Below, in pieces: positions 35,936 through 44,149 of a DNA stretch of 64,000 nt. How positions within the stretch are numbered: position 1 is the first letter of the stretch; the number at the start of each line of letters is the position of its first letter. The position numbers were made by a program, and so were the translations under genes. The DNA comes from an uncultured Oscillospiraceae bacterium (lineage in GTDB: Bacteria > Bacillota > Clostridia > Oscillospirales > Oscillospiraceae): positions 1 to 64,000 of the forward strand of contig CANQHN010000012.1 of the NCBI GenBank assembly GCA_947623745.1, given 5' to 3'. The notes under the pieces were generated by a model, which was given only the letters and a program-made list of their open reading frames with translations, was not told the origin of the DNA and made no database searches.

Positions 35936-38539
35936 ATGCCAGAGATCACCCCCATGATGCAGCAGTACCTGGATATGAAGGCCCGCAACCCGGACTCCAT
36001 CCTGTTTTTCCGGCTGGGGGATTTCTACGAGATGTTCAACGAGGACGCCAAGCTGGTGTCCAAGGAGCTGGACCTGACCCTGACCACCCGGGACCGGAAC
36101 AAGCCCGCCGAGGAGCGCACCCCCATGTGCGGGGTGCCCTACCACTCCTGCGAGAGCTACATCGCCCGGCTCATCGCCAAGGGCTACAAGGTGGCCATCT
36201 GTGAGCAGACCGAGGACCCGGCCCTGGCCAAGGGGCTGGTGGACCGGGACATCATCCGGGTCATCACCCCCGGCACGGTGATCTCCTCCTCCATGCTGGA
36301 GGAGGGGAAGAACAACTTCATCTGCGCCGTGTGCACCGGGGAGGACGGCCTGGGGCTGTGCCTGTGCGATATCTCCACCGGCGAGTGCATGGCCACCTCC
36401 TTCCCCGCCGGGCCGGAGGGGCTGGACCACCTGAAAAATGAGCTGGGCCGCTATTCCCCCACCGAGGCGGTGCTGTGCCCCGGGGCCTGGGCGCTGGAGG
36501 AGCTGCGGACCTTCCTGAAGGAGCGGCTGAGCTGCGCCTGCGAGCGGGGGGCGGAGGAGCCCTTCCGCTACGGGGACGCCCTGGCCCTGGTGCGGAAGCA
36601 GTTCGGCGCCGGGATGGAGCTGCCCCCGGACGACCAGGTGTGCGTGCGCAGCGCCGGCGGCCTGCTGGCCTACCTGTACGAGACCCAGAAAACCGATTTG
36701 AGCCATATCTCCACCCTGCGCTGCTACACAGCGGGGCAGTATATGGAGCTGGATCTGACCGCCCGGCAAACCCTGGAGCTTACCGAGACCCTCCGGGGCA
36801 AGGAGAAGAAGGGCAGTCTGCTCTGGGTGCTGGACCGCACCCGCACCGCCATGGGCCGCCGGCTCATCCGCAGCTGGGTGGAGCGGCCCCTGCTCTCCCC
36901 CGTCCAGATCCGCCGCCGCCAGCAGGCGGTGGGCGACCTGGTGGAGGACATCATCACCCGGGAGGAGCTGTCCCTGGCCCTGCGGGAGGTCACCGACCTG
37001 GAGCGGCTCATCGGCCGGGTGGTGTACGGCACCGCCGGGGGCCGGGACCTGGCCGCCCTCAACGCCGGGCTGGGCAGGCTGCCCCACATCCGGGAGCTGC
37101 TGGAGGGCTGCCCCTCCGCCCTGCTCCAGTCCCTGCGGGCCGAGCTGGACGACCTGCCGGCCCTGCGGGACCTGCTGTCCCGGGGCCTGGTGGACGAGCC
37201 CCCCTTCTCCGTGCGGGAGGGCAAGTTCATCCGCCGGGGGTACAGCGAGGAAGTGGACAAGCTGTGGAACGTCATCGAGCACGGGGCGGACCTGCTGGCC
37301 GACCTGGAGCGGCGCACCAAGGAGCAGACCGGCATCAAGAACATGCGGGTGAGCTATAACAAGGTTTTTGGCTACTACATCGAGGTGGCCAAGGCCCAGA
37401 CCGGCCTGGTGCCCCAGGACTGGGTGCGCCGCCAGACCACGGTGAATGCCGAGCGGTACATCTCCCAGGAGCTGAAGGAGCTGGAGCACACCATCCTCTC
37501 CGCCCAGGACAAGGTGGTGGCCCTGGAGTACCAGCTGTTCTGCCAGATGCGGGACGAGGTGTGTGCCCACGTGGCGGAGATCCAGAGATCCGCCGCCGCA
37601 GTTGCCCAGGTGGATGTGCTCACCTCCTTCGCCGCCGTAGCCGCCGCCAACAACTACTGTATGCCCCAGGTGGACGACTCGGCGAGCATCAGCATCACCG
37701 AGGGCCGCCACCCGGTGGTGGAGAAGATGCTCCAGGGGGCGCCCTTCGTCCCCAACGACACCCACATGGACTGCGGGGAGGACCTGTGCGCCATCATCAC
37801 CGGCCCCAACATGGCCGGCAAGTCCACCTATATGCGGCAGGTGGCCCTCATCGTCCTCATGGCCCAGATGGGCTCCTTCGTGCCGGCCAAGGCCGCCCGG
37901 GTGGGAGTGGTGGACCGGGTGTTCACCCGCATCGGGGCCAGCGATGACTTGGCCGCCGGGGCCTCCACCTTCATGGTGGAGATGAACGAGGTGGCCGCCC
38001 TGCTGAAAAACGCCACACCCCGCTCCCTGCTCATTCTGGACGAGATCGGCCGGGGCACCTCCACCTACGACGGCATGGCCATCGCCCGGGCGGTGGTGGA
38101 GCACTGCGCCGACAGGCGCCGCCTGGGGTGCAAGACCCTTTTCGCCACCCACTACCACGAGCTCACCGTGCTGGAGGGGACTATCCCCGGGGTGAAGAAC
38201 TACAACATCGCCGCCAAAAAGCGGAAGGACGACATCATCTTCCTGCGCAAGATCGTCCGGGGCGGGGCCGACCAGAGCTACGGTGTGGAGGTGGCCAAGC
38301 TGGCCGGAGTGCCCGACCGGGTGGTGAAGCGGGCCAGGGAGATTTTGAAGGAGCTGGAGGAGCAGGATTGGCACCCCTCCCCCGCCGTCCAGCCCCCCGC
38401 GGACGGCCAACTGTCCCTGATGGACCTGGGGGGGCAGACCGTGCTGAAAAAGCTGCGGATGACCGACGTGAACATCCTCTCCCCCATCGAGGCCCTGAAC
38501 CTGCTGGCGGAGCTGAAGCAGGACCTGAACGAGAGCTGA
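35936..38539 (+). CDS. mutS: DNA mismatch repair protein MutS
   Basis: An 867-residue mismatch-recognition ATPase. The N-terminal mismatch-binding motif is GDFYEMF (the Phe-x-Glu wedge); the connector and lever follow; the ATPase has Walker A GPNMAGKSTYMRQ, signature FMVEMNEVAALLKNA, Walker B LLILDEIGRGTSTYDG and the ATHYHEL switch. The C-terminus keeps a short dimerisation tail. ATG 35936 follows GAGAGGG. It is transcribed with miaB, a lipoprotein gene and mutL. Confidence 0.97.
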   Translation: MPEITPMMQQYLDMKARNPDSILFFRLGDFYEMFNEDAKLVSKELDLTLTTRDRNKPAEERTPMCGVPYHSCESYIARLIAKGYKVAICEQTEDPALAKGLVDRDIIRVITPGTVISSSMLEEGKNNFICAVCTGEDGLGLCLCDISTGECMATSFPAGPEGLDHLKNELGRYSPTEAVLCPGAWALEELRTFLKERLSCACERGAEEPFRYGDALALVRKQFGAGMELPPDDQVCVRSAGGLLAYLYETQKTDLSHISTLRCYTAGQYMELDLTARQTLELTETLRGKEKKGSLLWVLDRTRTAMGRRLIRSWVERPLLSPVQIRRRQQAVGDLVEDIITREELSLALREVTDLERLIGRVVYGTAGGRDLAALNAGLGRLPHIRELLEGCPSALLQSLRAELDDLPALRDLLSRGLVDEPPFSVREGKFIRRGYSEEVDKLWNVIEHGADLLADLERRTKEQTGIKNMRVSYNKVFGYYIEVAKAQTGLVPQDWVRRQTTVNAERYISQELKELEHTILSAQDKVVALEYQLFCQMRDEVCAHVAEIQRSAAAVAQVDVLTSFAAVAAANNYCMPQVDDSASISITEGRHPVVEKMLQGAPFVPNDTHMDCGEDLCAIITGPNMAGKSTYMRQVALIVLMAQMGSFVPAKAARVGVVDRVFTRIGASDDLAAGASTFMVEMNEVAALLKNATPRSLLILDEIGRGTSTYDGMAIARAVVEHCADRRRLGCKTLFATHYHELTVLEGTIPGVKNYNIAAKKRKDDIIFLRKIVRGGADQSYGVEVAKLAGVPDRVVKRAREILKELEEQDWHPSPAVQPPADGQLSLMDLGGQTVLKKLRMTDVNILSPIEALNLLAELKQDLNES

Positions 38540-38553
38540 AAGGAGATGCCCCT

Positions 38554-39408
38554 GTGAAAAAACAGAGTCTGTGTCTTGCCCTTGTCCTGCTGCTGACCGC
38601 CTGCGGCGCTCCGGCGGCCTCCTCCGGGCAGAGTTCCAGAAATCAGAGCGCCGGGAGCCAGAGCTCCGGAGCGGCCTCAAGCGGGCAGTCCTCCGCCGTT
38701 CAGCCCGTAGAGCCGGCCCCCGCCGGGCCCGCGCTGGATCTGGACGCCATTGCCGCCGCCCTGACGGACAGCGGCTGTTTCCCCGACAGCCTGGAGGCCC
38801 AGGACCCCGGGCTTGTTCCCGGCCAGCTGTGCCTCTACGAGGACCGGATTGAGGCCGGCCCGGAGGACGTGGCCGACGCTCGGTACTCCATGGCCCTGGG
38901 GGTGGTGGCCGACCAGTTTTTCCTGATTGAAGCGGCGGACGCAGAGGCCGCGGACCGGCTGGAGCGGGCCCTGGACACCTACGCCGAGGACCAGCGGTCG
39001 GCCTATGAGTTCTACAACCCGGAGCAGGCCGCCCGGCTGGACGATCCCGTCCGGGCGCGGCGGGGGAACTATCTGCTCTTTGCCATCGGAAGCGATAGGG
39101 ATGAATTAAATGGTTTGTGTAACCGGCTGATGGACGGCGAGGCGGTGGACCTGCCGGCGGCGCCCGAGCCCGCCCCCCTGACGGCGGAGGAGCTGGAGGC
39201 CGCCAGACAGGCCGCCCTGGCCTACTACGCCGGGACGGTGTTCGAGGTCCGGGAGCTGACCCCGCTGGAGCCCGGCGAGGCCCCCAGCTGGGAGGGGGAG
39301 GCCATCTTCCGGGTGGCCTGCTCAAAGGGCGGCCAGGAGCAGGTGGACCGCACCATCGCCCTGTCCCGGCAGGACGGGGCCTGGACCGTTGTCGGCGAGG
39401 GATACTGA
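38554..39408 (+). CDS. Lipoprotein with DUF4358-like domain
   Basis: A 284-residue secreted lipoprotein. GTG 38554 follows AAAGGAG, 14 bp after mutS. The signal peptide is short with lipobox LTAC, then a Ser/Gln/Ala-rich tether of about 45 residues (SSGQSSRNQSAGSQSSG). The next 130 residues resemble the clostridial DUF4358 domain (MALGVVADQFFLIEAADAEAADRLERALDTYAEDQ, YLLFAIGSDRDEL). A further C-terminal part looks like a small beta domain (YYAGTVFEVRELTP, ALSRQDGAWTVVGEGY). Function unknown. Its place between mutS and mutL is odd for a surface protein and seems to reflect operon convenience. Confidence 0.75.
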   Translation: MKKQSLCLALVLLLTACGAPAASSGQSSRNQSAGSQSSGAASSGQSSAVQPVEPAPAGPALDLDAIAAALTDSGCFPDSLEAQDPGLVPGQLCLYEDRIEAGPEDVADARYSMALGVVADQFFLIEAADAEAADRLERALDTYAEDQRSAYEFYNPEQAARLDDPVRARRGNYLLFAIGSDRDELNGLCNRLMDGEAVDLPAAPEPAPLTAEELEAARQAALAYYAGTVFEVRELTPLEPGEAPSWEGEAIFRVACSKGGQEQVDRTIALSRQDGAWTVVGEGY

Positions 39409-39450
39409 AAAGGGCCCCGCGGGGCCTGAAAGCATGATTTGGAGGTTTCT

Positions 39451-41394
39451 ATGCCTGAGATTCGCGTATTGGACAGCCACGTGGCCGACCTCATCGCCGC
39501 CGGCGAGGTGGTGGAGCGGCCGGCCAGCGTGGCCAAGGAGCTGATGGAGAACGCCATCGACGCCGGGGCCAACGCGGTGACGGTGGAGATCGCCCACGGG
39601 GGCATGACCTTCCTGCGGGTCACCGACGACGGCTGCGGCATCCCGGCGGACCAGCTGCAGACCGCCTTCCTCCGCCACGCCACCAGCAAGCTGCGCACCC
39701 AGTACGACCTGGAGGCCATCGGCACCCTGGGCTTCCGGGGGGAGGCCCTGGCGGCCATCTCCGCCGTCTCCCGCATCGACGTGATGACCCGCACCCCCGG
39801 CGCCCCCCTGGGGGCCTCCCTCTCCCTGGAGGGGGGCGTACCCGGTCAGGTGGAGGAGGCGGGCTGTCCCCTGGGCACCACCATGGTGGTGCGGGACCTG
39901 TTCTACAACACCCCCGCCCGGCTGAAATTCATGAAGAAGGACGCCGCCGAGGGGGCCGCGGTGTTCGCCGTGGTGCAGCGGGTGGCCCTGTCCCACCCGG
40001 AGGTGAGCGTGAAGTTCATCCGGGACGGGCGGCAGGAGCTGCTGACCCCCGGGGACGGGCAGCTCCAGAGCGCCGTCTACGCCGTGCTGGGCCGGGAGCT
40101 GGCCCTGGGCTTTGTGCCGGTGAAGGGCAGCGGCGAGGGGATGAGCGTCACCGGCTTCGTGTCCCTGCCCGCCTGCTGCCGGGGCAGCCGGGCCACCCAG
40201 TTCTTCTTCGTCAACGGCCGCCAGGTGAAGTCCCGGGTGATGATGGCCGCCCTGGAGGAGGCCTACCAGAACCAGAAGATGGTGGGCAAGTTCCCCGGCT
40301 GCGTCCTCCACCTGGAGACCAAGCTCAGCGCCGTGGATGTGAACGTCCACCCGGCCAAGACCGAGGTGAAGTTCGGCAGCGAGCGGGCGGTGTACGATGC
40401 GGTGTACCACGCCGTGCTGTCTGCCCTGGACCGGGGCCGCACCCGCCCGGCGGCGGAGCTGAGGCCCGCCCGGCCCCAGGCCAGCGACACCGTCGCCCCC
40501 AACCAGACCGCCTTCCAGACCGTCACCGCCCGGCAGTTCCGGGAGTCCCTGCCCCTCCACGACAGCACGAGGGGCGGCGGCATGGGCCTGCTGGGGAAAT
40601 GGGGAGCCCAGGAGCAGAAAAAGCCGGCCCCGGCGGAAAAAAGGGAGCCCGTCACGGTCCCTGCCCGGCCCCCGGTCAAGGAGGTGGCCTGCCACAACCG
40701 CATGGCCCCGGAGGACTTTGAAGTGCTGACGCCGGAGAAGGTGCCCGCGCCCCCGCCGGCCTGCGCCCCGGCGCCGGAGCCGGTCCCCCAGGCCGCCCCC
40801 GCGCCGGAGCCCCCCGCCCGGGAGGAGCCTGTCCCCTGGCGCATCGCCGGGGAGGTGCTGAACACCTACATCATCGTGGAGCAGGGGGACAAGGTGCTGT
40901 TCATCGACAAGCACGCCGCCCACGAGCGGATGAATTTCGACCGCATGAAGGCCCAGGGTTACCGGCCCATGGTGCAGACCCTGCTCACCCCCGTCACCCT
41001 GCGGCCCTCCGCCCAGGAGGGCCAGGCCCTGCTGGACAACCTGCCCCTGCTGGAGCAGTTCGGCTTCGGGGTGGAGGACTTCGGCGGCGGGGCCCTCATC
41101 GTGCGCCAGGCGCCCTTCGACATGGACGCCGGGGACGTGGAGAACACCCTGGTGGAGATCGCCCAGAAGCTGCTCACCGCCGGCAGGGCCGACCCGGACG
41201 CAGCCCGGGACGGGCTGCTGCACACCATGGCCTGCAAGGCGGCCATCAAGGGCGGCTGGAAGAGCGGGGAGCAGGAGCTGGAGGCCGTGGCCCAGGCGGT
41301 GATGTCCGGGCAGGTGAAGTACTGCCCCCACGGCCGGCCGGTGGCCATCGAGCTGACGAAAAAGCAGCTGGAAAAGCAGTTCAAGCGGGCATAA
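39451..41394 (+). CDS. mutL: DNA mismatch repair protein MutL
   Basis: A 647-residue MutS partner. I chose ATG 39451 after GGAGGT; the TTG at 39439 is inside that site. GHKL motifs: ELMENAIDAGANAV, VTDDGCGIPAD, TLGFRGEALAAIS, and TSKL. A Pro/Ala linker (about 330-460) leads to the C-terminal endonuclease domain. The usual DQHA(x)2E(x)4E site reads DKHAAHERMNFD, so glutamine is lysine and the last glutamate is aspartate; ACK-AIKGG and CPHGRP are present. It is probably still a nicking MutL, but the altered metal site is worth testing. Confidence 0.95.
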   Translation: MPEIRVLDSHVADLIAAGEVVERPASVAKELMENAIDAGANAVTVEIAHGGMTFLRVTDDGCGIPADQLQTAFLRHATSKLRTQYDLEAIGTLGFRGEALAAISAVSRIDVMTRTPGAPLGASLSLEGGVPGQVEEAGCPLGTTMVVRDLFYNTPARLKFMKKDAAEGAAVFAVVQRVALSHPEVSVKFIRDGRQELLTPGDGQLQSAVYAVLGRELALGFVPVKGSGEGMSVTGFVSLPACCRGSRATQFFFVNGRQVKSRVMMAALEEAYQNQKMVGKFPGCVLHLETKLSAVDVNVHPAKTEVKFGSERAVYDAVYHAVLSALDRGRTRPAAELRPARPQASDTVAPNQTAFQTVTARQFRESLPLHDSTRGGGMGLLGKWGAQEQKKPAPAEKREPVTVPARPPVKEVACHNRMAPEDFEVLTPEKVPAPPPACAPAPEPVPQAAPAPEPPAREEPVPWRIAGEVLNTYIIVEQGDKVLFIDKHAAHERMNFDRMKAQGYRPMVQTLLTPVTLRPSAQEGQALLDNLPLLEQFGFGVEDFGGGALIVRQAPFDMDAGDVENTLVEIAQKLLTAGRADPDAARDGLLHTMACKAAIKGGWKSGEQELEAVAQAVMSGQVKYCPHGRPVAIELTKKQLEKQFKRA

Positions 41395-41417
41395 TGGGAC
41401 AAAGGAGCTGAACAGGC

Positions 41418-42797
41418 ATGACCCAGGAGGAGATCAGGACCATCGTGGAGCGGCAGCGGGCCTTTTTCCGCGCCGGGGGCACCCGGGAGATGGGGGTGCG
41501 CCTGGCCGCCCTGGCCCGGCTGCGGGACGCGGTGCGGAGATACGAGCCGGGGATCTGCGCGGCCCTCCAGGCCGATTTGGGCAAGAGTGCCTGTGAGAGC
41601 TACCTGTGCGAGGTGGGCATGGCCCTGTCCGAGCTGACCTATATGCTCAGGCACGCCCCCCGCTTTGCCCAGGAAAAGACGGTCCCCACCCCCCTGGCCC
41701 AGTTCCCCGCCCGCAGTTTTCAAAAGCCCGCCCCCTACGGGGTGAGCCTCATCATGAGCCCGTGGAACTACCCCTTCCTGCTGACCATCGAACCCCTCAC
41801 CGACGCCATCGCCGCCGGGAACACCGCGGTGCTCAAGCCCAGCGCCTACTCCCCCAGCACCAGCGCCGTGATCCAGCGACTGGTGGAGGAGTGCTTCGAG
41901 CCGGAGTACGTGGCCGTGGTCACCGGCGGGCGGGCGGAGAACACCGCCCTGCTGGGGGAGCACTTTGACTGTATCTTTTTCACCGGCAGCCAGGCGGTGG
42001 GGAGAGAGGTCATGCGCCGGGCCGCCGAGCACCTCACCCCCGTCACCCTGGAGCTGGGGGGCAAGAGCCCCTGCATTGTGGAGAGGAGCGCCGACCTGAA
42101 GATCGCGGCGCGGCGCATCGTGTTCGGGAAGTTCCTCAACTGCGGCCAGACCTGCGTGGCCCCAGACTACATCCTGTGCGACGCCTCCGTGAAGGACGCG
42201 CTGATAGAGCAGCTCAAGCTCCAGATCAGGCGGCAGTTCGGCGCTCAGCCGCTGCTCAACCCCAGCTATGGGCGGGTCGTCAACGAGAAGCACTTCGACC
42301 GCCTGCTGGGCCTGCTGGACCCGGCCAAGACGGTCTGGGGCGGGGAGAGCCGCCGGGAGAGCCTGTGCATCGAGCCCACCATCCTGGACGGCGTGACCCT
42401 GGACGACCCGGTGATGGGGGAGGAGATCTTCGGGCCTATTTTGCCGGTGCTGACCTACGAGGACCTGGACGGGGCCCTGGACGGGATCGAGGCCCGGCCC
42501 CACCCGCTGGCCTTCTATATTTTCACCGGGGACCGCGCCCTGGCCAGGCGGGCCATGGAGCGGTGCAGCTTCGGCGGCGGGTGCGTCAACGACGTGATCA
42601 TCCACCTGGCCACCAGCGAGCTGCCCTTCGGCGGGTTCGGGGAGAGCGGCATGGGCAGCTACCACGGGAAGGCCGGGTTCGACGCCTTCACCCACTACAA
42701 GAGCATCGTGGACAAGGGTACCTGGCTGGACCTGCCCATGCGCTACCAGCCCTACAAAAAGGTCAACGAAAAACTGGCCCGGCTGTTTCTTCGGTAG
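41418..42797 (+). CDS. Aldehyde dehydrogenase (class 3 type)
   Basis: A 459-residue NAD(P)-dependent aldehyde dehydrogenase. The catalytic cysteine is in NCGQTCVAPDY, the general-base glutamate in TLELGGKSP, and the NAD region is IIMSPWNYPF and FFTGSQAVGREVM. The length and C-terminal end (YQPYKKVNEKLARLFLR) fit the class 3 / long-chain aldehyde group that may sit at the membrane. ATG 41418 lies 23 bp after mutL on the same transcript. The substrate is not predictable. Confidence 0.9.
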   Translation: MTQEEIRTIVERQRAFFRAGGTREMGVRLAALARLRDAVRRYEPGICAALQADLGKSACESYLCEVGMALSELTYMLRHAPRFAQEKTVPTPLAQFPARSFQKPAPYGVSLIMSPWNYPFLLTIEPLTDAIAAGNTAVLKPSAYSPSTSAVIQRLVEECFEPEYVAVVTGGRAENTALLGEHFDCIFFTGSQAVGREVMRRAAEHLTPVTLELGGKSPCIVERSADLKIAARRIVFGKFLNCGQTCVAPDYILCDASVKDALIEQLKLQIRRQFGAQPLLNPSYGRVVNEKHFDRLLGLLDPAKTVWGGESRRESLCIEPTILDGVTLDDPVMGEEIFGPILPVLTYEDLDGALDGIEARPHPLAFYIFTGDRALARRAMERCSFGGGCVNDVIIHLATSELPFGGFGESGMGSYHGKAGFDAFTHYKSIVDKGTWLDLPMRYQPYKKVNEKLARLFLR

Positions 42798-42798
42798 A

Positions 42799-42975
42799 TG
42801 TCAAAAAAGGCCACAGGCCTTTTTTGACAAAGGGTTGCGGCCCGCGGCAGCGCACTCGCTGCGCTCGCACGTTTGCGGGCCGAGAGGAATTTTTCCCGAC
42901 GTACACGCCGCCGGGAAAAATGGATCACATTGTATTCGCGCCTGCGGGCGCGAACTCTGCGAGGCTTTTTTGACA
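42799..42975. repeat. Palindromic repeat element with inverted ends (possible mobile element)
   Basis: A 177-bp stretch starts with TGTCAAAAAAGGCC and ends with GGCTTTTTTGACA, imperfect inverted repeats of 13-14 bp. The left end is itself a perfect 14-bp hairpin (42799-42812 with 42816-42829). Inside are further dyads (TTTTTCCCG/CGGGAAAAA, TTCGCGCC/GGCGCGAA). There is no open frame. It begins one base after the aldehyde dehydrogenase stop and may serve as its terminator. Confidence 0.5.
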
Positions 42976-42983
42976 AACTGAAA

Positions 42984-43012
42984 GGCGGCACGCGTTCGCG
43001 TGCCGCCTCTTT
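42984..43012 (+). terminator. Terminator hairpin between aldehyde dehydrogenase and bsh
   Basis: A 10-bp stem (42984-42993 with 42998-43007), loop GTTC, followed by TCTTTTT. It lies at the 3' end of the leftward bsh gene and may work both ways. Confidence 0.8.
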
Positions 43013-43022
43013 TTGTGTATGT

Positions 43023-43997
43023 TCAGTTCTGCATCCGGATCTGCTGGCCCTGGATCAGCGGGTAGCTGACCAGCGCGGAGCCGTCCAGGTCCTCTTTATT
43101 CATGTCCACCCCGGAGATCTGGCTGTTCTCGTAGGTGGTGTAGTAGTAGATGCCCCTCTCCGTGTCGCAGCAGGAGGAGTAGATGGTGTACTCGAACTTC
43201 TCCCCCACCCGGCAGCAGCCCTTCTGCTGGTCCACGCTGCCCAGGATGTGGAAGAACTGGCTGATGCGGGCGGACTCGGTGTCCGCGCCGCACACCGAGT
43301 TGAGCATGGTGAAGGTGGCCTTGACGAACCGGGCGGTGGAGGACAGGCCGCCGGGCAGGCCGGTGGTCCCCATGCCGCGGCTGTAGGGCGCCAGCTCCAG
43401 GTAGCCGGAGAAGAGGTTGGCCGGCTCCTCCCGAGTGACGCCCATATAGTTGGCCAGGTTCAGCAGGTGGTAGTCGAAGGGCGGGTTGTTGGTCAGCACC
43501 CCCACGGGGTCGTCATAGACCTTCAGGCCGTCCGCCAGGGGCTCGACCACGATGGTCCGCACCCGGTCGGCGATGATCCAGTGCAGGGGAGAGGCGGGCA
43601 GCTGGGCGCTGAAGTCCAGCCTGGCCAGGTTCACCCGGGCCAGCAGCGCCTCCGCCTCGTCCACGGTGGCACACTGGCTCAGCACCCAGGGGATGAATTC
43701 AAAGGGGGCCACGTTGTCCTTCCCCTCCGCCTCCGGCTGGTAGACGGCGTTGCCGGGGAAGTTGAGGCCGGCCATGCCCAGCCCCTTCTCGTTGACGGCG
43801 TCGTAGTAGAGGGGGTAGCCCTCCGCCACAAAGGCCATGCCGATCATGGCGTAATGGTTGTTTTTCTCCCCCATCCGGCGGAAGCGGAAGGGGAAGCTGC
43901 GGGGGGTGACGGTGACCGTCTCGTGGTAGGAGAACTCCAGGTCCAGATTGCGGCCGAAGTAGTGCCGGCCGGGGCGGTAAGAGATCGCGGTACACAT
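43023..43997 (-). CDS. bsh: Bile salt hydrolase (choloylglycine hydrolase)
   Basis: A 324-residue Ntn-hydrolase that cleaves glycine or taurine from conjugated bile acids. ATG 43997 gives MCTAISY, placing the nucleophile Cys-2 at the N-terminus after Met removal; upstream frame extension would block it. Active-site residues fit Clostridium perfringens BSH: R16 and D19 (GRNLDLE), N79 (AGLNFPG), N170 (GVLTNNP), R223 (TARF). The C-terminal GIYYYTTYENSQISGVDMNKEDLDG also matches. There is no signal peptide, so it is cytoplasmic. It is a single gene between the palindromic repeat and an unrelated surface protein gene. Confidence 0.93.
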   Translation of the reverse strand: MCTAISYRPGRHYFGRNLDLEFSYHETVTVTPRSFPFRFRRMGEKNNHYAMIGMAFVAEGYPLYYDAVNEKGLGMAGLNFPGNAVYQPEAEGKDNVAPFEFIPWVLSQCATVDEAEALLARVNLARLDFSAQLPASPLHWIIADRVRTIVVEPLADGLKVYDDPVGVLTNNPPFDYHLLNLANYMGVTREEPANLFSGYLELAPYSRGMGTTGLPGGLSSTARFVKATFTMLNSVCGADTESARISQFFHILGSVDQQKGCCRVGEKFEYTIYSSCCDTERGIYYYTTYENSQISGVDMNKEDLDGSALVSYPLIQGQQIRMQN

Positions 43998-44149
43998 GGA
44001 AAAAGCCTCCTTTGTCAGTGGGGCCTGTCCAACAGGACAGGCCGTGAAAGCGATAGAACCATGATAGCACCGAAGCGGGCGGTTTTCAAGGGGCGCGCCC
44101 GAAAATCCCCCTATGTAGCGGCCCGCCGGGGCGGGCCGCCGGGCGGAGC

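Noticed and set aside
35930-39325. A 1131-codon open frame on the minus strand
   Set aside because: It is antisense to mutS and the lipoprotein gene and has no recognisable motif; another GC-driven frame.
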